A stretch of DNA of 64,000 nucleotides from positions 868,001 through 932,000 of the forward strand of contig CAVSKV010000004.1 of NCBI GenBank assembly GCA_963728785.1. Direction: 5' to 3'. The notes beneath the pieces are model-generated. The model was not told the origin of the DNA and made no database searches. It worked only from the letters and a program-made list of their open reading frames with translations. Position numbers and translations under genes: made by a program. This document shows, in pieces, positions 35,445 to 43,772 of the stretch. Within the stretch, counting starts at the first letter, position 1; each line of letters opens with the position of its first letter. Source of the DNA: JAGWRI01 sp963728785. Its GTDB lineage: Bacteria; Gemmatimonadota; Gemmatimonadetes; Gemmatimonadales; Gemmatimonadaceae.

Positions 35445-37838
35445 GTGCCGCCCTGGCTCACCAGCTTCACCCACGACCTGAAGTTCACCGTGCGTCAACT
35501 GGCCAAGGCGCGCGGCTTCACAGCGGTTGCCGTTCTCACTCTCGCTCTGGGCATCGGCGCCAACACCGCGATCTTCACGGTCGTCCACCACCTACTGCTC
35601 GCCCCGGTGCCGTACCCCGACGGGAACGGCATCGTGATGCTCATGCGGACGGCGGGCGGGGGCAAGGTGCCGTTCCCGCCGGATACGGCGGTGTTTGCGG
35701 CGTGGCGCCTGCGTGTTCACTCGCTCGAAACCTTCGGCGCGGCGGTCGACGAGAAGCTGCTCGTCGCCGAGGCCGGCGCCCCCGATTCGGTGCCGGCCGC
35801 CCGGGTCACGCCGGCCTTCATGACGCTGCTGCGGGTTCAGTTGCGGATGGGCCGCGATTTCACCCCCGCCGATGCGCGGTCGGCCGCCGCACCGGCCGCG
35901 ATCATCAGCTACGGCCTGTGGCAGCGAGCATTCGGCGGCCGGCGCAACGTGCTCGGGACCCTCGTCCATGCGAACGGCCGCCCATATACCGTCGTCGGCG
36001 TTGCCCCGCCGGGGTTGGTCATGCCGATGCGGGACGACCAACCGAAAGACGTGCTGCTGCCGCTCGACCTGGATTCCGCGGCCCCAAATCTCGAAGCCTA
36101 CGCGCGTTTGCGGCCCGGGCTCACGCCGGGAACGGCTTCGCGGGAGATGTTAGCCGTCATGCACGCGATGCCCGGTGCGGCTGCGGAAGGCAATATGGGC
36201 GCGCGGGCGATGCGCGCCCAGGACTTCCTGGGTGACCGGCAAACGCAGACGGTGAAGATTCTCTTCGCGGCGGTCGGGGCGCTGCTCCTCATCGCCTGCG
36301 CCAACGTCGCCAACCTCCTGCTCGCCCGCGGATGGGCGCGCCGCCGCGAGTTTGCGCTCCGCGTGGCGCTCGGCGCCGGTCGCGCCCGACTGGTGAGCCA
36401 AGTGCTCGCGGAGAGCGTCACGCTCGCGATCGTGGGTGGCGCGCTCGGACTTCTCGTCGCGCGGGTGGGGCTGCACGTGATCATCGCCATGCGACCGGGC
36501 TACCTCTACGACCTCGCCACGGTGCACATCGATCAGGCCGTGCTCCTGTGGAGCCTCGCGATCTCCGTTGCCTCCGGCTTGGTCTTTGGCGCGACGCCGG
36601 CGCTGCTCGCGGGATCTCGGTCCGCCGGAGACGTCCTGCGGTCGGGGGCTCGGACCGCGTCGGGGGGATCAGCGGCCCGCGGGATGCGCGCCGCGCTCGT
36701 CGTGGCCGAGGTGGCGCTCTCGCTGATGCTCCTCGTGGGCGCGGGGCTGCTCGTGCGCTCGTTCGTCAGCCTCCTCCGCGTCCCGCTGGGATTCGACGCC
36801 AACGGGCTCGTCTATGCCGCGACCTTCCCCAAGCCGTCGGTCAGCAACGAGACCGCGGACGCCGAACAGCAGGACGTGGTCCGGCGGCTGAACGGGTCGC
36901 CGGGCATCACGGGCGCCCAGCTGGGGAGCTTCCCGCAAAATGGCCTCATGTATGCCGGCGACTTCCAGACCGAGGGGCCGACGGGCCCGAACGCCACCCA
37001 CGTCCATCTCGCGTTGTCCACGATCGTCGCGCCGGGATACTTCCGCTTCGCCGGCATCCCGCTGCTCGCCGGGCGCGGGTTCGACTCTACCAGTACCGAG
37101 AGCGAAGGTTCGGCCGTGGTGATCAACCGGGCGCTGGCGCAACGGCTGTGGCCCGGTCGGAATGCCATCGGGCTCCGGTTGCGCGCCGGCTCGAAGAGCC
37201 CGTGGCTGACGGTGATCGGCGTCGCGGGCGAGGTGCACCTGCCCGGGCGCACGGGGGATCCCTACGAGTTGCAGATGTACCAGGCGGGGGGGCAGTTCCT
37301 GGGCCGTGGAGGCATCCTGGTCCGCGCTCGCGATCCGGCGGCGGCCGCTGCCGCGGTCAAGCGCGCACTCGCGGAGGCCGGGCCGTCACTGCGCCTCGTG
37401 CAGGTCATCTATCCCAAGGACATCCTCGATGTCGGATTGGCACAGCCGCGGTTCACCATGGCGCTCATCGGCGCGTTCGCGCTCATCGCGCTCGTGCTCA
37501 CCGCGGTGGGACTGTACGGCGTGGTCGCCTATGCGGTCACCCATCGCACCCGCGAGATCGGCATCCGCGTCGCGCTCGGCGCGCCGCCGGGCGCAGTGTC
37601 ACGGCTCGTACTGGGGCAGGGGCTCCGGCTCACGGCGGTCGGACTCGTGATCGGTCTGGTCGGGGCCGCGTTCGCCACCCGCGCGCTCACCACGATGCTC
37701 ATCGGCGTGAACCCGCTCGATCCGCTGACCTTCGTCGCGATTACTGTGCTGCTGCTGGCCACGACGCTGCTCGCCGCGTACGTGCCGACGCGGCGGGCTC
37801 TCCGCGTTGACCCGACGGAAGCGCTGCGGGCGGATTAG
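35445..37838 (+). CDS. ABC transporter permease, double FtsX/MacB_PCD (ADOP-like)
   Basis: 797 aa from GTG at 35445; an ATG at 35370 would add 25 non-conserved residues. It has two repeats of [membrane helix, MacB_PCD periplasmic domain, three-helix FtsX module]: helix at about residues 20-42, FtsX helices about 270-390, fourth helix about 410-435, second periplasmic domain about 440-660, last helices about 665-785. Motifs include L-G-I-G-A-N-T-A-I-F, L-R-V-A-L-G-A-G-R and R-E-I-G-I-R-V-A-L-G. The 40-residue ADOP N-terminal extension is missing, and no ATPase or PadR gene is adjacent. Likely an exporter or lipoprotein/peptide mechanotransmission permease; role unknown. Confidence 0.85.
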   Translation: MPPWLTSFTHDLKFTVRQLAKARGFTAVAVLTLALGIGANTAIFTVVHHLLLAPVPYPDGNGIVMLMRTAGGGKVPFPPDTAVFAAWRLRVHSLETFGAAVDEKLLVAEAGAPDSVPAARVTPAFMTLLRVQLRMGRDFTPADARSAAAPAAIISYGLWQRAFGGRRNVLGTLVHANGRPYTVVGVAPPGLVMPMRDDQPKDVLLPLDLDSAAPNLEAYARLRPGLTPGTASREMLAVMHAMPGAAAEGNMGARAMRAQDFLGDRQTQTVKILFAAVGALLLIACANVANLLLARGWARRREFALRVALGAGRARLVSQVLAESVTLAIVGGALGLLVARVGLHVIIAMRPGYLYDLATVHIDQAVLLWSLAISVASGLVFGATPALLAGSRSAGDVLRSGARTASGGSAARGMRAALVVAEVALSLMLLVGAGLLVRSFVSLLRVPLGFDANGLVYAATFPKPSVSNETADAEQQDVVRRLNGSPGITGAQLGSFPQNGLMYAGDFQTEGPTGPNATHVHLALSTIVAPGYFRFAGIPLLAGRGFDSTSTESEGSAVVINRALAQRLWPGRNAIGLRLRAGSKSPWLTVIGVAGEVHLPGRTGDPYELQMYQAGGQFLGRGGILVRARDPAAAAAAVKRALAEAGPSLRLVQVIYPKDILDVGLAQPRFTMALIGAFALIALVLTAVGLYGVVAYAVTHRTREIGIRVALGAPPGAVSRLVLGQGLRLTAVGLVIGLVGAAFATRALTTMLIGVNPLDPLTFVAITVLLLATTLLAAYVPTRRALRVDPTEALRAD

Positions 37839-37868
37839 GGAGGCCCGCCGCATTCGGGCGGCTCGTCC

Positions 37869-37887
37869 CGGGGCCTCCCGGGCCCCG
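37869..37887 (+). terminator. Hairpin after the ADOP permease
   Basis: CGGGGCC pairs with GGCCCCG across a 5-nt loop, 31 nt past the stop. A second weaker hairpin (GCCCG/CGGGC) lies just before it. There is no U-run. Confidence 0.4.
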
Positions 37888-37900
37888 ACCGACCGAGTCG

Positions 37901-38014
37901 CTAACATCAACGACCGGCCGAGACCCGGTCTCAGCGCACCGTCAGACTAACATGGAACGGAACGCCGAGGCGATGGCCAGCGCGGTCCACGCGGCCCACC
38001 CTGAGTAATGTTAG
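37901..38014. repeat. CTAACAT direct/inverted heptamer repeats
   Basis: CTAACAT occurs at 37901-37907 and 37947-37953, and its reverse complement ATGTTAG at 38008-38014. The second pair is bounded by GACTAAC and GTTAGGC, 72 nt from end to end, resembling the outer core sites of an integron attC. The inner arms do not pair convincingly, so this is only a repeat with attC-like ends. Confidence 0.35.
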
Positions 38015-38041
38015 GCCGAAAGTGGTCCGTCGAAATTCAGG

Positions 38042-38881
38042 CTAGTTGAGTGTGATGGTCTGCATCATGCCGTGCATGAAGTGCGGCTTCCCGTCCTTCG
38101 AGTCCGGCACGAAGCAGGCGATGAGATAGGTGCCCGGCGTCATATCGATTGAATAGAAGGTCGAATTGCCAGGTGCCTCGAAGGCCGCCCCACCGAGCGG
38201 CTCGCCGGGCGGTGGTCCCTGGGGTTTGCTGAGCCACGTCATGAATTCGTCGGCCGTCTTTCCCGGGGCGAGCCTTATGAATTCGAGTTCGTGCGGCTGG
38301 GTGCCCCCGTTCGTGATGGCGAGCGTGTGGTGCCCGGTGGTCAGCGGTTTGGCGAAATGGAAGGCGTACTCGACCAGGGTGACCGAGTCATCAGCCGTGG
38401 GAGCGATTGTGGCAACGGTGCTCGGCGTGACCGTGAACGGGTGGAACATCCCCTTCATGAAATGGGGCACGCCGCCCGGCACGTCCACGAAGCACAGCAA
38501 CACGTACGTGCCGGAGGCGAGTGACAATGTGGCGTTGCTCGTCGCGCCCGGGGCGGGCGCATTCGGTCCTCCCAGAGCCACGGCCCACGCGGGCATCGGG
38601 CCGGGGTGCCCCAGGGCCGTGATCAGGTCGCTGGCCGTCTTGCCGCTGTCGAGGCGGACGACGGTGGCGTGGTGGATTCCGGGTCCATCGTTCACGAGTG
38701 TGAACGCCACGTAGCCCGCGGGGATCGAATCGGGACCAACGTATGCGAAGTCCTTGGCGTGGATCGTGACGGCTGTGGGCGCGGAGGCTACCGGCGGCGG
38801 GGCAGCCTGTTCCTTCTTGGTGCAGGCAGCAGCCGCCGTCAGTACGGCGGCCGCTGCGGTCAGCGTAATGCGGGCACGCAT
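38042..38881 (-). CDS. Lipoprotein with two tandem cupredoxin-like domains
   Basis: 279 aa from the ATG at 38881 (GAGGA lies about 7 nt upstream). A lipobox A-A-A-A-C places the lipid Cys near residue 19. Two homologous halves follow: each has a His-containing strand (G-I-H-H-A-T-V and T-Q-P-H-E-L-E-F) and ends G-T-Y-x-x-x-C-F-V ... P-H-F-M-x-G-M. The Cys, His and Met are arranged like type-1 copper ligands, but C-to-H spacing (9 and 10) differs from azurin, so copper binding is plausible, not shown. Divergent from the PAP2 gene and convergent with the ADOP permease gene. Confidence 0.7.
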   Translation of the reverse strand: MRARITLTAAAAVLTAAAACTKKEQAAPPPVASAPTAVTIHAKDFAYVGPDSIPAGYVAFTLVNDGPGIHHATVVRLDSGKTASDLITALGHPGPMPAWAVALGGPNAPAPGATSNATLSLASGTYVLLCFVDVPGGVPHFMKGMFHPFTVTPSTVATIAPTADDSVTLVEYAFHFAKPLTTGHHTLAITNGGTQPHELEFIRLAPGKTADEFMTWLSKPQGPPPGEPLGGAAFEAPGNSTFYSIDMTPGTYLIACFVPDSKDGKPHFMHGMMQTITLN

Positions 38882-39126
38882 CTTGGGTCCTCGAGTGTGG
38901 ATGGTTGAGACGAACGCTGCGGTTGGCGGAGAACGCGGAGAGGATCGCACCGATCGGACGCGCCGTCAATGGCACCGGCGCGGATTCGCCTAGCATTGAC
39001 GATGGGCGACAGGGCCGGCAGTTTCTTGCGCAGCGGGAACCGCGGGCTCGCGCCGGTGTTAGAACCGTCGATTCATTCCGGACTCGCCCGACGCCTCTTC
39101 GACGACCTCGAGACATTCTCTCCTTC

Positions 39127-40008
39127 GTGCAGACACGCACCCCACGGGTTCGTCGAACGATGCTGGCGCTCGCTGCGGCCGTTGTTCCGCTGGCGCGGGC
39201 AGCGGCCCAGACGGTGCCTGCGGCCGCCGCCCCCGATTCCAGCGCTTTGCGGCCGGGGCCCGTCGTGCCGTCGTTGTTTACCAAACGCGACGCCTGGCTG
39301 GCGCTCGGATTCACGGCGGCGACTGCCGCGGCGCTCCCGTTCGACCAGATCGTGGCGCGCAATATGCAACTGCCGGCGAACCAGAACGAGCCGGGCCTCA
39401 TCCGTGCCGCCGCCGTATTTCGCGACCTGGCCGATCCGGGCACGGTGTACGTCAGCGGCGGCCTGTTCGCGGTGGGGAAGATCTTCGGCAATACGACCCT
39501 GACCGAAATGGGGCTCCACGCGAGCGAGGCACTGGTGATGGCCTCGGTGACTGGCTTCGTGCTCAAGGGCGCGCTCGGGCGGCCGCTCCCGCGCCAGCGC
39601 CACGCCGACGCCGACAGCTACAAGTTCGGCCGCGGAATCAACACTGACGGGAACTGGCAGGCGTTTCCGTCCGGGCACACCCTGGCGGCGTTCGCGGTGG
39701 CGTCCGCGGTGACGGCCGAGGCGCAGTGGCGCTGGCCCTCACACGCCGGCCTCGTGTGGGTGCTCACCTACGGCGCGGCCTCCGCCGCCGGGATCTCGCG
39801 ACTATACAATAATGCTCATTGGGTGAGCGACATCGTCTTCGGCGCCGGCATCGGCGTGTTCTCGGGCATCAAGACCGTCCGGTTCGCGCGAACGCACCCT
39901 GGCAACTGGTTCGAACGCGTGCTCGGCCATGCCTCGGTGGCGCCGGCGCCCGGGGGCGGGGTGACCCTGGGGCTGCACTTCTCGACGGGAGACGGACCGG
40001 GTCGCTGA
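39127..40008 (+). CDS. Exported PAP2-family phosphatase
   Basis: 293 aa from GTG at 39127; an ATG at 39160 is an alternative but gives a shorter n-region. The signal peptide is basic then hydrophobic, ending A-R-A-A-A-Q. The three PAP2 catalytic motifs are present: K-G-A-L-G-R-P, P-S-G-H-T and S-R-L-Y-N-N-A-H-W-V-S-D. Substrate could be undecaprenyl diphosphate or another lipid phosphate. The third motif is written with A/T-rich codons (TAC AAT AAT GCT CAT), unlike the rest. It is convergent with the Crp/Fnr gene, 10 nt apart. Confidence 0.88.
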   Translation: MQTRTPRVRRTMLALAAAVVPLARAAAQTVPAAAAPDSSALRPGPVVPSLFTKRDAWLALGFTAATAAALPFDQIVARNMQLPANQNEPGLIRAAAVFRDLADPGTVYVSGGLFAVGKIFGNTTLTEMGLHASEALVMASVTGFVLKGALGRPLPRQRHADADSYKFGRGINTDGNWQAFPSGHTLAAFAVASAVTAEAQWRWPSHAGLVWVLTYGAASAAGISRLYNNAHWVSDIVFGAGIGVFSGIKTVRFARTHPGNWFERVLGHASVAPAPGGGVTLGLHFSTGDGPGR

Positions 40009-40018
40009 CCCAGCGACC

Positions 40019-40759
40019 TTACGGCGCCGGCCGGCGTCGGTCGTGCGTACCGTCGAACGGCGCCGTGCCGGCCAGGGGGTGAGAGCGGCGTACGTGCCCC
40101 GCGGCCGATTCCAGCGCCTCGCGGTTCTCGATCGTGATGTTCCGTTGCGCCACGGTGATCACCCCCTGTCCCGCCAAGTCGCCCAGCGCGCGGGACACCG
40201 ACTCGCGCGTGGACCCCACCATCTGTCCAATCAATTGATGGGTGGGCGCTTTGGGGATGTGCCGACCGTCTCCCTGGTCGGCGAGCTGGAGCAGCAGATG
40301 GCACACGCGGCCCGGCACGTCCAGCAGGATGAGCCCACCGATCTTGTGGTCGGCCTCCTGCAGCCGCCGGCAGAGGGAGCGGAGCAGGCCGAGCGCTACG
40401 CCGGGCATGGCCATCACGATGCGGTAGAGATCTTCACGGTGCAGGGTGAGCAACCGCGAGTCCTCCATGGCCATCACCGTCGTCGTCGGGGCGTCGTCCT
40501 CGAACAGCGCCATCTCACCGAAGAACTCGCCGGCCTGCCGGATGGAGAGGATCACTTCACGCCCGTCCTCGGCGATGAGCATGGACTTCACTCGGCCCGA
40601 GACGATCACGCAGAACGTGTCCAGCGCGTCGTGGCCGGAGACGATCAACGCGTTCTTGGGAAAGTCGCGCGGGCGGGCTACGCGCGCCAACTCCTCGAGG
40701 TCGTTCTCCCGCAGTTGGGCGAACAGCGGGATAGTGCGGAGATAGCTGGTGACGGTCAT
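40019..40759 (-). CDS. Crp/Fnr-family transcriptional regulator
   Basis: 246 aa from the ATG at 40759 (a TTG at 40768 would add 3 residues). It has an N-terminal cyclic-nucleotide-type beta-barrel (about residues 10-125; F-G-E-M-A-L-F) and a C-terminal winged helix (about 150-220; recognition helix S-T-R-E-S-V-S-R-A-L). The cAMP-contact R-S pair of E. coli CRP is replaced by P-T-T-T, and the N-terminal four-cysteine cluster of FNR is absent, so neither cAMP nor an iron-sulfur cluster is a safe ligand guess. A good promoter sits immediately upstream. Confidence 0.9.
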   Translation of the reverse strand: MTVTSYLRTIPLFAQLRENDLEELARVARPRDFPKNALIVSGHDALDTFCVIVSGRVKSMLIAEDGREVILSIRQAGEFFGEMALFEDDAPTTTVMAMEDSRLLTLHREDLYRIVMAMPGVALGLLRSLCRRLQEADHKIGGLILLDVPGRVCHLLLQLADQGDGRHIPKAPTHQLIGQMVGSTRESVSRALGDLAGQGVITVAQRNITIENREALESAAGHVRRSHPLAGTAPFDGTHDRRRPAP

Positions 40760-40767
40760 TGAATCCA

Positions 40768-40796
40768 ATCTTGTTTCAAGGGTCGAAAGAACGCAA
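40768..40796 (-). promoter_or_regulatory. Promoter for the Crp/Fnr gene
   Basis: On the minus strand, TTGCGT (40796-40791), a 17-nt spacer and CAAGAT (40773-40768). The -10 box ends 8 nt before the ATG, so the message would be leaderless or nearly so. Confidence 0.45.
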
Positions 40797-40833
40797 CCGG
40801 GGGCGGTCTTGGGTACGCGATGGCCCCGTCTTG

Positions 40834-40862
40834 TTGACGCTGCGGCGCACGCAGCGTAACCT
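40834..40862 (+). promoter_or_regulatory. Sigma70-type promoter for the YfcC-like stub
   Basis: TTGACG (40834-40839), 17-nt spacer, TAACCT (40857-40862). The -10 box ends 10 nt before the ATG of the truncated transporter gene. It is one of the better -35 matches in the window. Confidence 0.5.
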
Positions 40863-40872
40863 GGCCGCGCCC

Positions 40873-41010
40873 ATGCCCCGATCCCGCTTTCCCCATCCGC
40901 TCGCCCTGCGTACGGCCTGTATCCTGCTCGCCGCCGGGCTGAGCTACGTGCTGCCCGCGGGCCAGTACCAACGGCAGCTCGATCCGGACACCGGCCGCGG
41001 ATGGAAATAG
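40873..41010 (+). pseudogene. N-terminal stub of a YfcC/DcuC-like transporter
   Basis: 45 aa. F-P-H-P-L-A-L, a hydrophobic helix, then L-S-Y-V-L-P-A-G-Q-Y-Q-R and D-P-D-T-G-R match the N-terminus of YfcC-type C4-dicarboxylate/basic amino-acid antiporters (normally about 450-500 aa), followed by a stop after G-W-K. The rest of the gene is gone; the next gene ends 5 nt later on the other strand. It retains a credible promoter, so a 45-aa membrane peptide could still be made. Confidence 0.6.
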
Positions 41011-41015
41011 GCCCG

Positions 41016-41759
41016 TCAGGGTCTGGACGGTGCGAGTTCGGCCCGCACGGCCAGGATGACCGTGCGGGCGGTTCCGCCGCCGGCGGCGCTGCCGACTACA
41101 ATGGTCTGCCCAAGGGGCAGGGTGAGGCCTGTGGTGAGTCGAGTGATCGCGGACGCGCCCCCGACGCTCGCGTTCTTCACCATCGGACCGCTGAGGCTGA
41201 CCTGCAGATCCACGCTGCGTGTGGCGCCCTCGACAATCAGCTCGCCGACTCGCCCCTCGACGGTGAAGTTCTGAAATCCGGGCGGCTCGGACGCAGCGCT
41301 CATCGTGAGGCTGAACATCTGCGACCCTTCGCCCACGGCCGCCGCTCCGTCGGCGAGTAGGCGATACCCGCGGAATCGAAAAAGACCGCGCAGCGCCGCG
41401 TCCACGTCAGCGATCGCGGCGTCGTGCACGGCGCTGTCTTCGGCGGCGATGAGCTGAAAACGCAGGACGATCGTCGTCGGCGCGTGATCGTTGGCCTTGA
41501 GGACGCTGTCGACGACACCGAGAATGCGCTCCGACGCTCGCACGGTGATGGCTCGCATGCCGGACCCGGCGCTGAACACGCCGCTGTTCGTGCCCTGCAC
41601 GTAGGGCGACACGAGCTTTGCCGCCTGATCGGGCGCCAACTGCTTCAGGTGAAACGTACGCACGGGCAGCACGACGGTGTCCCGCTGCGCGTGCACGCCC
41701 GGTGGGGCGACGAGCGCGAGCACGAGAGCGAAACCGGTAGCGCGACGGAAGCGGGACAT
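41016..41759 (-). CDS. Exported secretin-N-domain-like protein
   Basis: 247 aa with a signal peptide (A-L-V-L-A-L-V ... V-H-A-Q). The first half (V-R-T-F-H-L-K-Q-L-A-P-D-Q-A-A-K-L-V through a D-S-V-L-K-A-N-D helix) resembles a secretin/NolW N domain, as in type II secretion or pilus secretins; no pore-forming secretin domain follows. The C-terminal half is beta-rich. GGAGGG lies 8 nt before the ATG. It lies 22 nt downstream of an anti-sigma gene, so it is probably under the same ECF control. Confidence 0.6.
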   Translation of the reverse strand: MSRFRRATGFALVLALVAPPGVHAQRDTVVLPVRTFHLKQLAPDQAAKLVSPYVQGTNSGVFSAGSGMRAITVRASERILGVVDSVLKANDHAPTTIVLRFQLIAAEDSAVHDAAIADVDAALRGLFRFRGYRLLADGAAAVGEGSQMFSLTMSAASEPPGFQNFTVEGRVGELIVEGATRSVDLQVSLSGPMVKNASVGGASAITRLTTGLTLPLGQTIVVGSAAGGGTARTVILAVRAELAPSRP

Positions 41760-41781
41760 ATGAGAACCCTCCGGTAGCTGG

Positions 41782-42399
41782 TCAGTACAGCCAGACGACG
41801 GTGATGGCAGGATTTGCGGTCTGGAGCACGGCGGCGCGCACGCCCGGCGGCGGATGCACGGCGAACGCGGCCCGCGCGCCGCGCCGCGCCACGGCGCCGG
41901 CGCCGCCCAGCCGCTCCGGTTCTACAGGTTGCGGGGCGGCGAACCGCTCGGCGGCGAGCGTTGGAGTAGGAGTCAGGTGGCCGACCGCCGGTTCCCGAGC
42001 AGTGGCGCCGAGCGACGGCCCTGGGGCAGCCACCGCGGGTGGAGGGCCTGCAACGATTGCGGAGGGGCGGCGCGGGGTCTGGTTCGAGGTCTCAGGCCGG
42101 GTCGGGCCCGGGGCTGACATCCAGACGGCCATTGCGAGGAGCATTGCAGCCGTCAGGGCGCCGGCCCAGATCGCCCACCCGTGGTCCGGGCGGCGTTGCC
42201 CGACTTCCATTCGCCGGGCCCCGGTTGGTTCATCCCGCACCGCGTCCACCAACGCCGCCGTGTCCGCGGCGAGTTGCGCGGCCACGACGCGGCACCGGGC
42301 ACAACCCCTGACGTGCGCGGCGAGCGGCGTGTCGCCACGGCCGAGCAGTTCGCCGGGCGCGGCATCCAGCATACGAGCCAGCATCGCGTGGCAGGTCAT
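41782..42399 (-). CDS. Anti-sigma factor, zinc-finger type
   Basis: 205 aa. The N-terminal cytoplasmic domain has the anti-sigma zinc-binding pattern H-V-R-G-C-A-R-C (H-x3-C-x2-C) plus an early Cys (M-T-C-H), then one membrane helix (about residues 78-95) and a Pro/Ala-rich periplasmic part. The start shares ATGA (42396-42399) with the sigma-factor stop, the usual arrangement for a cognate pair. It should hold the ECF sigma factor inactive until an envelope signal releases it. Confidence 0.82.
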   Translation of the reverse strand: MTCHAMLARMLDAAPGELLGRGDTPLAAHVRGCARCRVVAAQLAADTAALVDAVRDEPTGARRMEVGQRRPDHGWAIWAGALTAAMLLAMAVWMSAPGPTRPETSNQTPRRPSAIVAGPPPAVAAPGPSLGATAREPAVGHLTPTPTLAAERFAAPQPVEPERLGGAGAVARRGARAAFAVHPPPGVRAAVLQTANPAITVVWLY

Positions 42400-43001
42400 G
42401 ACCGATAGTCCTCCAGGAGTGCCGAGTGGTGCTCGAGGATTCGCAGCCTGATCGTGCGCCGGGCCCGCAGCAGCAGGCCGCGCACCGTGGCCGGTGCGAT
42501 TTCCAGGCGTTTCGCGATCTCGGTGGCGTTGAGGCCCTGTACGTCCGAGAGGTCGAACACCTGGCGCTGTCGGGGCGTGAGCTCGGTGGAATAGAGCCGC
42601 ACGAGGTCGGCCAGGCGAACGGCGGCATCGTCGGCGAGCGCATCGGATGATGGTGAGGCGCCGTCGGCCGGGTGGCGCGCCAGGAGGGAGCGCCTGCGTT
42701 CGGCCGTGCGGCGCCGGTTGAGCGCGAAGTTTTGCGTAATGGCATAAAGCCAGGTCGTGAAGTGGCTTCGCCCGTCGAATTCGCCGGACCGCGCGTGAAG
42801 CGCGAGCAGCACCTGCTGCGCCACGTCGTCGGCGTCGTCGGCATCGCCGGTCACGGCGGACGCCCAGCCGTGCACGCGAACGCGCACCCGGCGTGCCAGC
42901 TCCTCGAACGCAGCGGCGCGACCGCCATGGGCCTGTCGGGCGAGCGAGGCGAGATGGTCGTCGTCGCTGGGGAGGAGAACGGTCAGCTCCGGGGAAGTCA
43001 C
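42396..43001 (-). CDS. ECF-family RNA polymerase sigma factor
   Basis: 201 aa from a GTG start at 43001. Region 2 (about residues 30-100) shows D-D-A-D-D-V-A-Q-Q-V-L-L-A-L and F-T-T-W-L-Y-A-I-T-Q-N; region 4 (about 135-190) shows L-T-P-R-Q-R-Q-V-F-D-L-S, an I-A-K-R-L-E-I helix-turn-helix, and T-V-R-G-L-L-L-R-A-R. Sigma regions 1.1 and 3 are lacking, as expected for ECF. It is followed by its anti-sigma factor and an exported secretin-N-like protein, so the regulon probably concerns the envelope. Confidence 0.93.
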   Translation of the reverse strand: MTSPELTVLLPSDDDHLASLARQAHGGRAAAFEELARRVRVRVHGWASAVTGDADDADDVAQQVLLALHARSGEFDGRSHFTTWLYAITQNFALNRRRTAERRRSLLARHPADGASPSSDALADDAAVRLADLVRLYSTELTPRQRQVFDLSDVQGLNATEIAKRLEIAPATVRGLLLRARRTIRLRILEHHSALLEDYRS

Positions 43002-43122
43002 AACCCTTAGATGCTACGACACCGACGGGTGTTTACGCAGGGGCCGGCCGGTCTTGCCCGCCGTTCCAGCGGGCCCCGGCTCCCGATTAGGTTTCACCGT
43101 TCATGCCCAGACCACCCGCCCG

Positions 43123-43710
43123 ATGATCGTCGGCCACCTTGGCTTCGCCCTCGGCGCCCGCGCCGTGGATCCCGACGCGCCACTCGCTTGGCTCGTTGCC
43201 GCGACGATGGCTCCCGACCTGCTCGACGTGGGGTTGTCGGCGGCCGGATTCTGCAACACGGGGGGGGTCTACACCCACTCGCTCACCGCCATCGCTGCAA
43301 CGGCCGTGGTCCTTGGGGCGGCCGCCGCCTGGCAGACCCGCAGCGGCAGGACGGCCCTGGTCATCGCGGCCCTCGTCGTGTCGCACCTGCTCGCCGATTA
43401 CCTGGTGGGGCTCAAGGCGCTCTGGCGAGGGGGCCCGATCGTGGGACTCGATCTGTACCGGTGGCCGTGGGCGGATTTTCTCGTAGAAGGGGCGACGATT
43501 GCGGGCGGCTGGTGGGCGGCCCGACGGTGGGGCAACTTGCCGCGCTGGCTCGGCTCGCGGGTCGCCGTGGTGGCCCTGCTGGCGGCGCAACTGGCGGCCG
43601 ACATGGCCCAGAAGGGTCCGGAGTCCAAGGACGCGACCGCCTGCGCCAAGGCGTGGGTGTTCAAGCAAGAGCGCGGTTATCTGACCGAAAGCGAACATCG
43701 CGGCCAGTGA
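43123..43710 (+). CDS. YdjM-like integral membrane protein (DUF457-type)
   Basis: 195 aa from the ATG at 43123; longer in-frame starts upstream are not supported. Four to five membrane helices. The histidine/aspartate motifs G-H-L-G-F-A, P-D-L-L-D, T-H-S-L and S-H-L-L-A-D-Y match the putative metal-dependent membrane hydrolase family that includes YdjM. The biochemical activity is not established. It is divergent from the ECF sigma gene and 62 nt from the M1 aminopeptidase gene. Confidence 0.72.
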   Translation: MIVGHLGFALGARAVDPDAPLAWLVAATMAPDLLDVGLSAAGFCNTGGVYTHSLTAIAATAVVLGAAAAWQTRSGRTALVIAALVVSHLLADYLVGLKALWRGGPIVGLDLYRWPWADFLVEGATIAGGWWAARRWGNLPRWLGSRVAVVALLAAQLAADMAQKGPESKDATACAKAWVFKQERGYLTESEHRGQ

Positions 43711-43772
43711 CGGCACCACGGCCGGCGAGTAAAATGAGGGGCCCTGTTCCCAGCTTCGAGCCAACCATCGCC

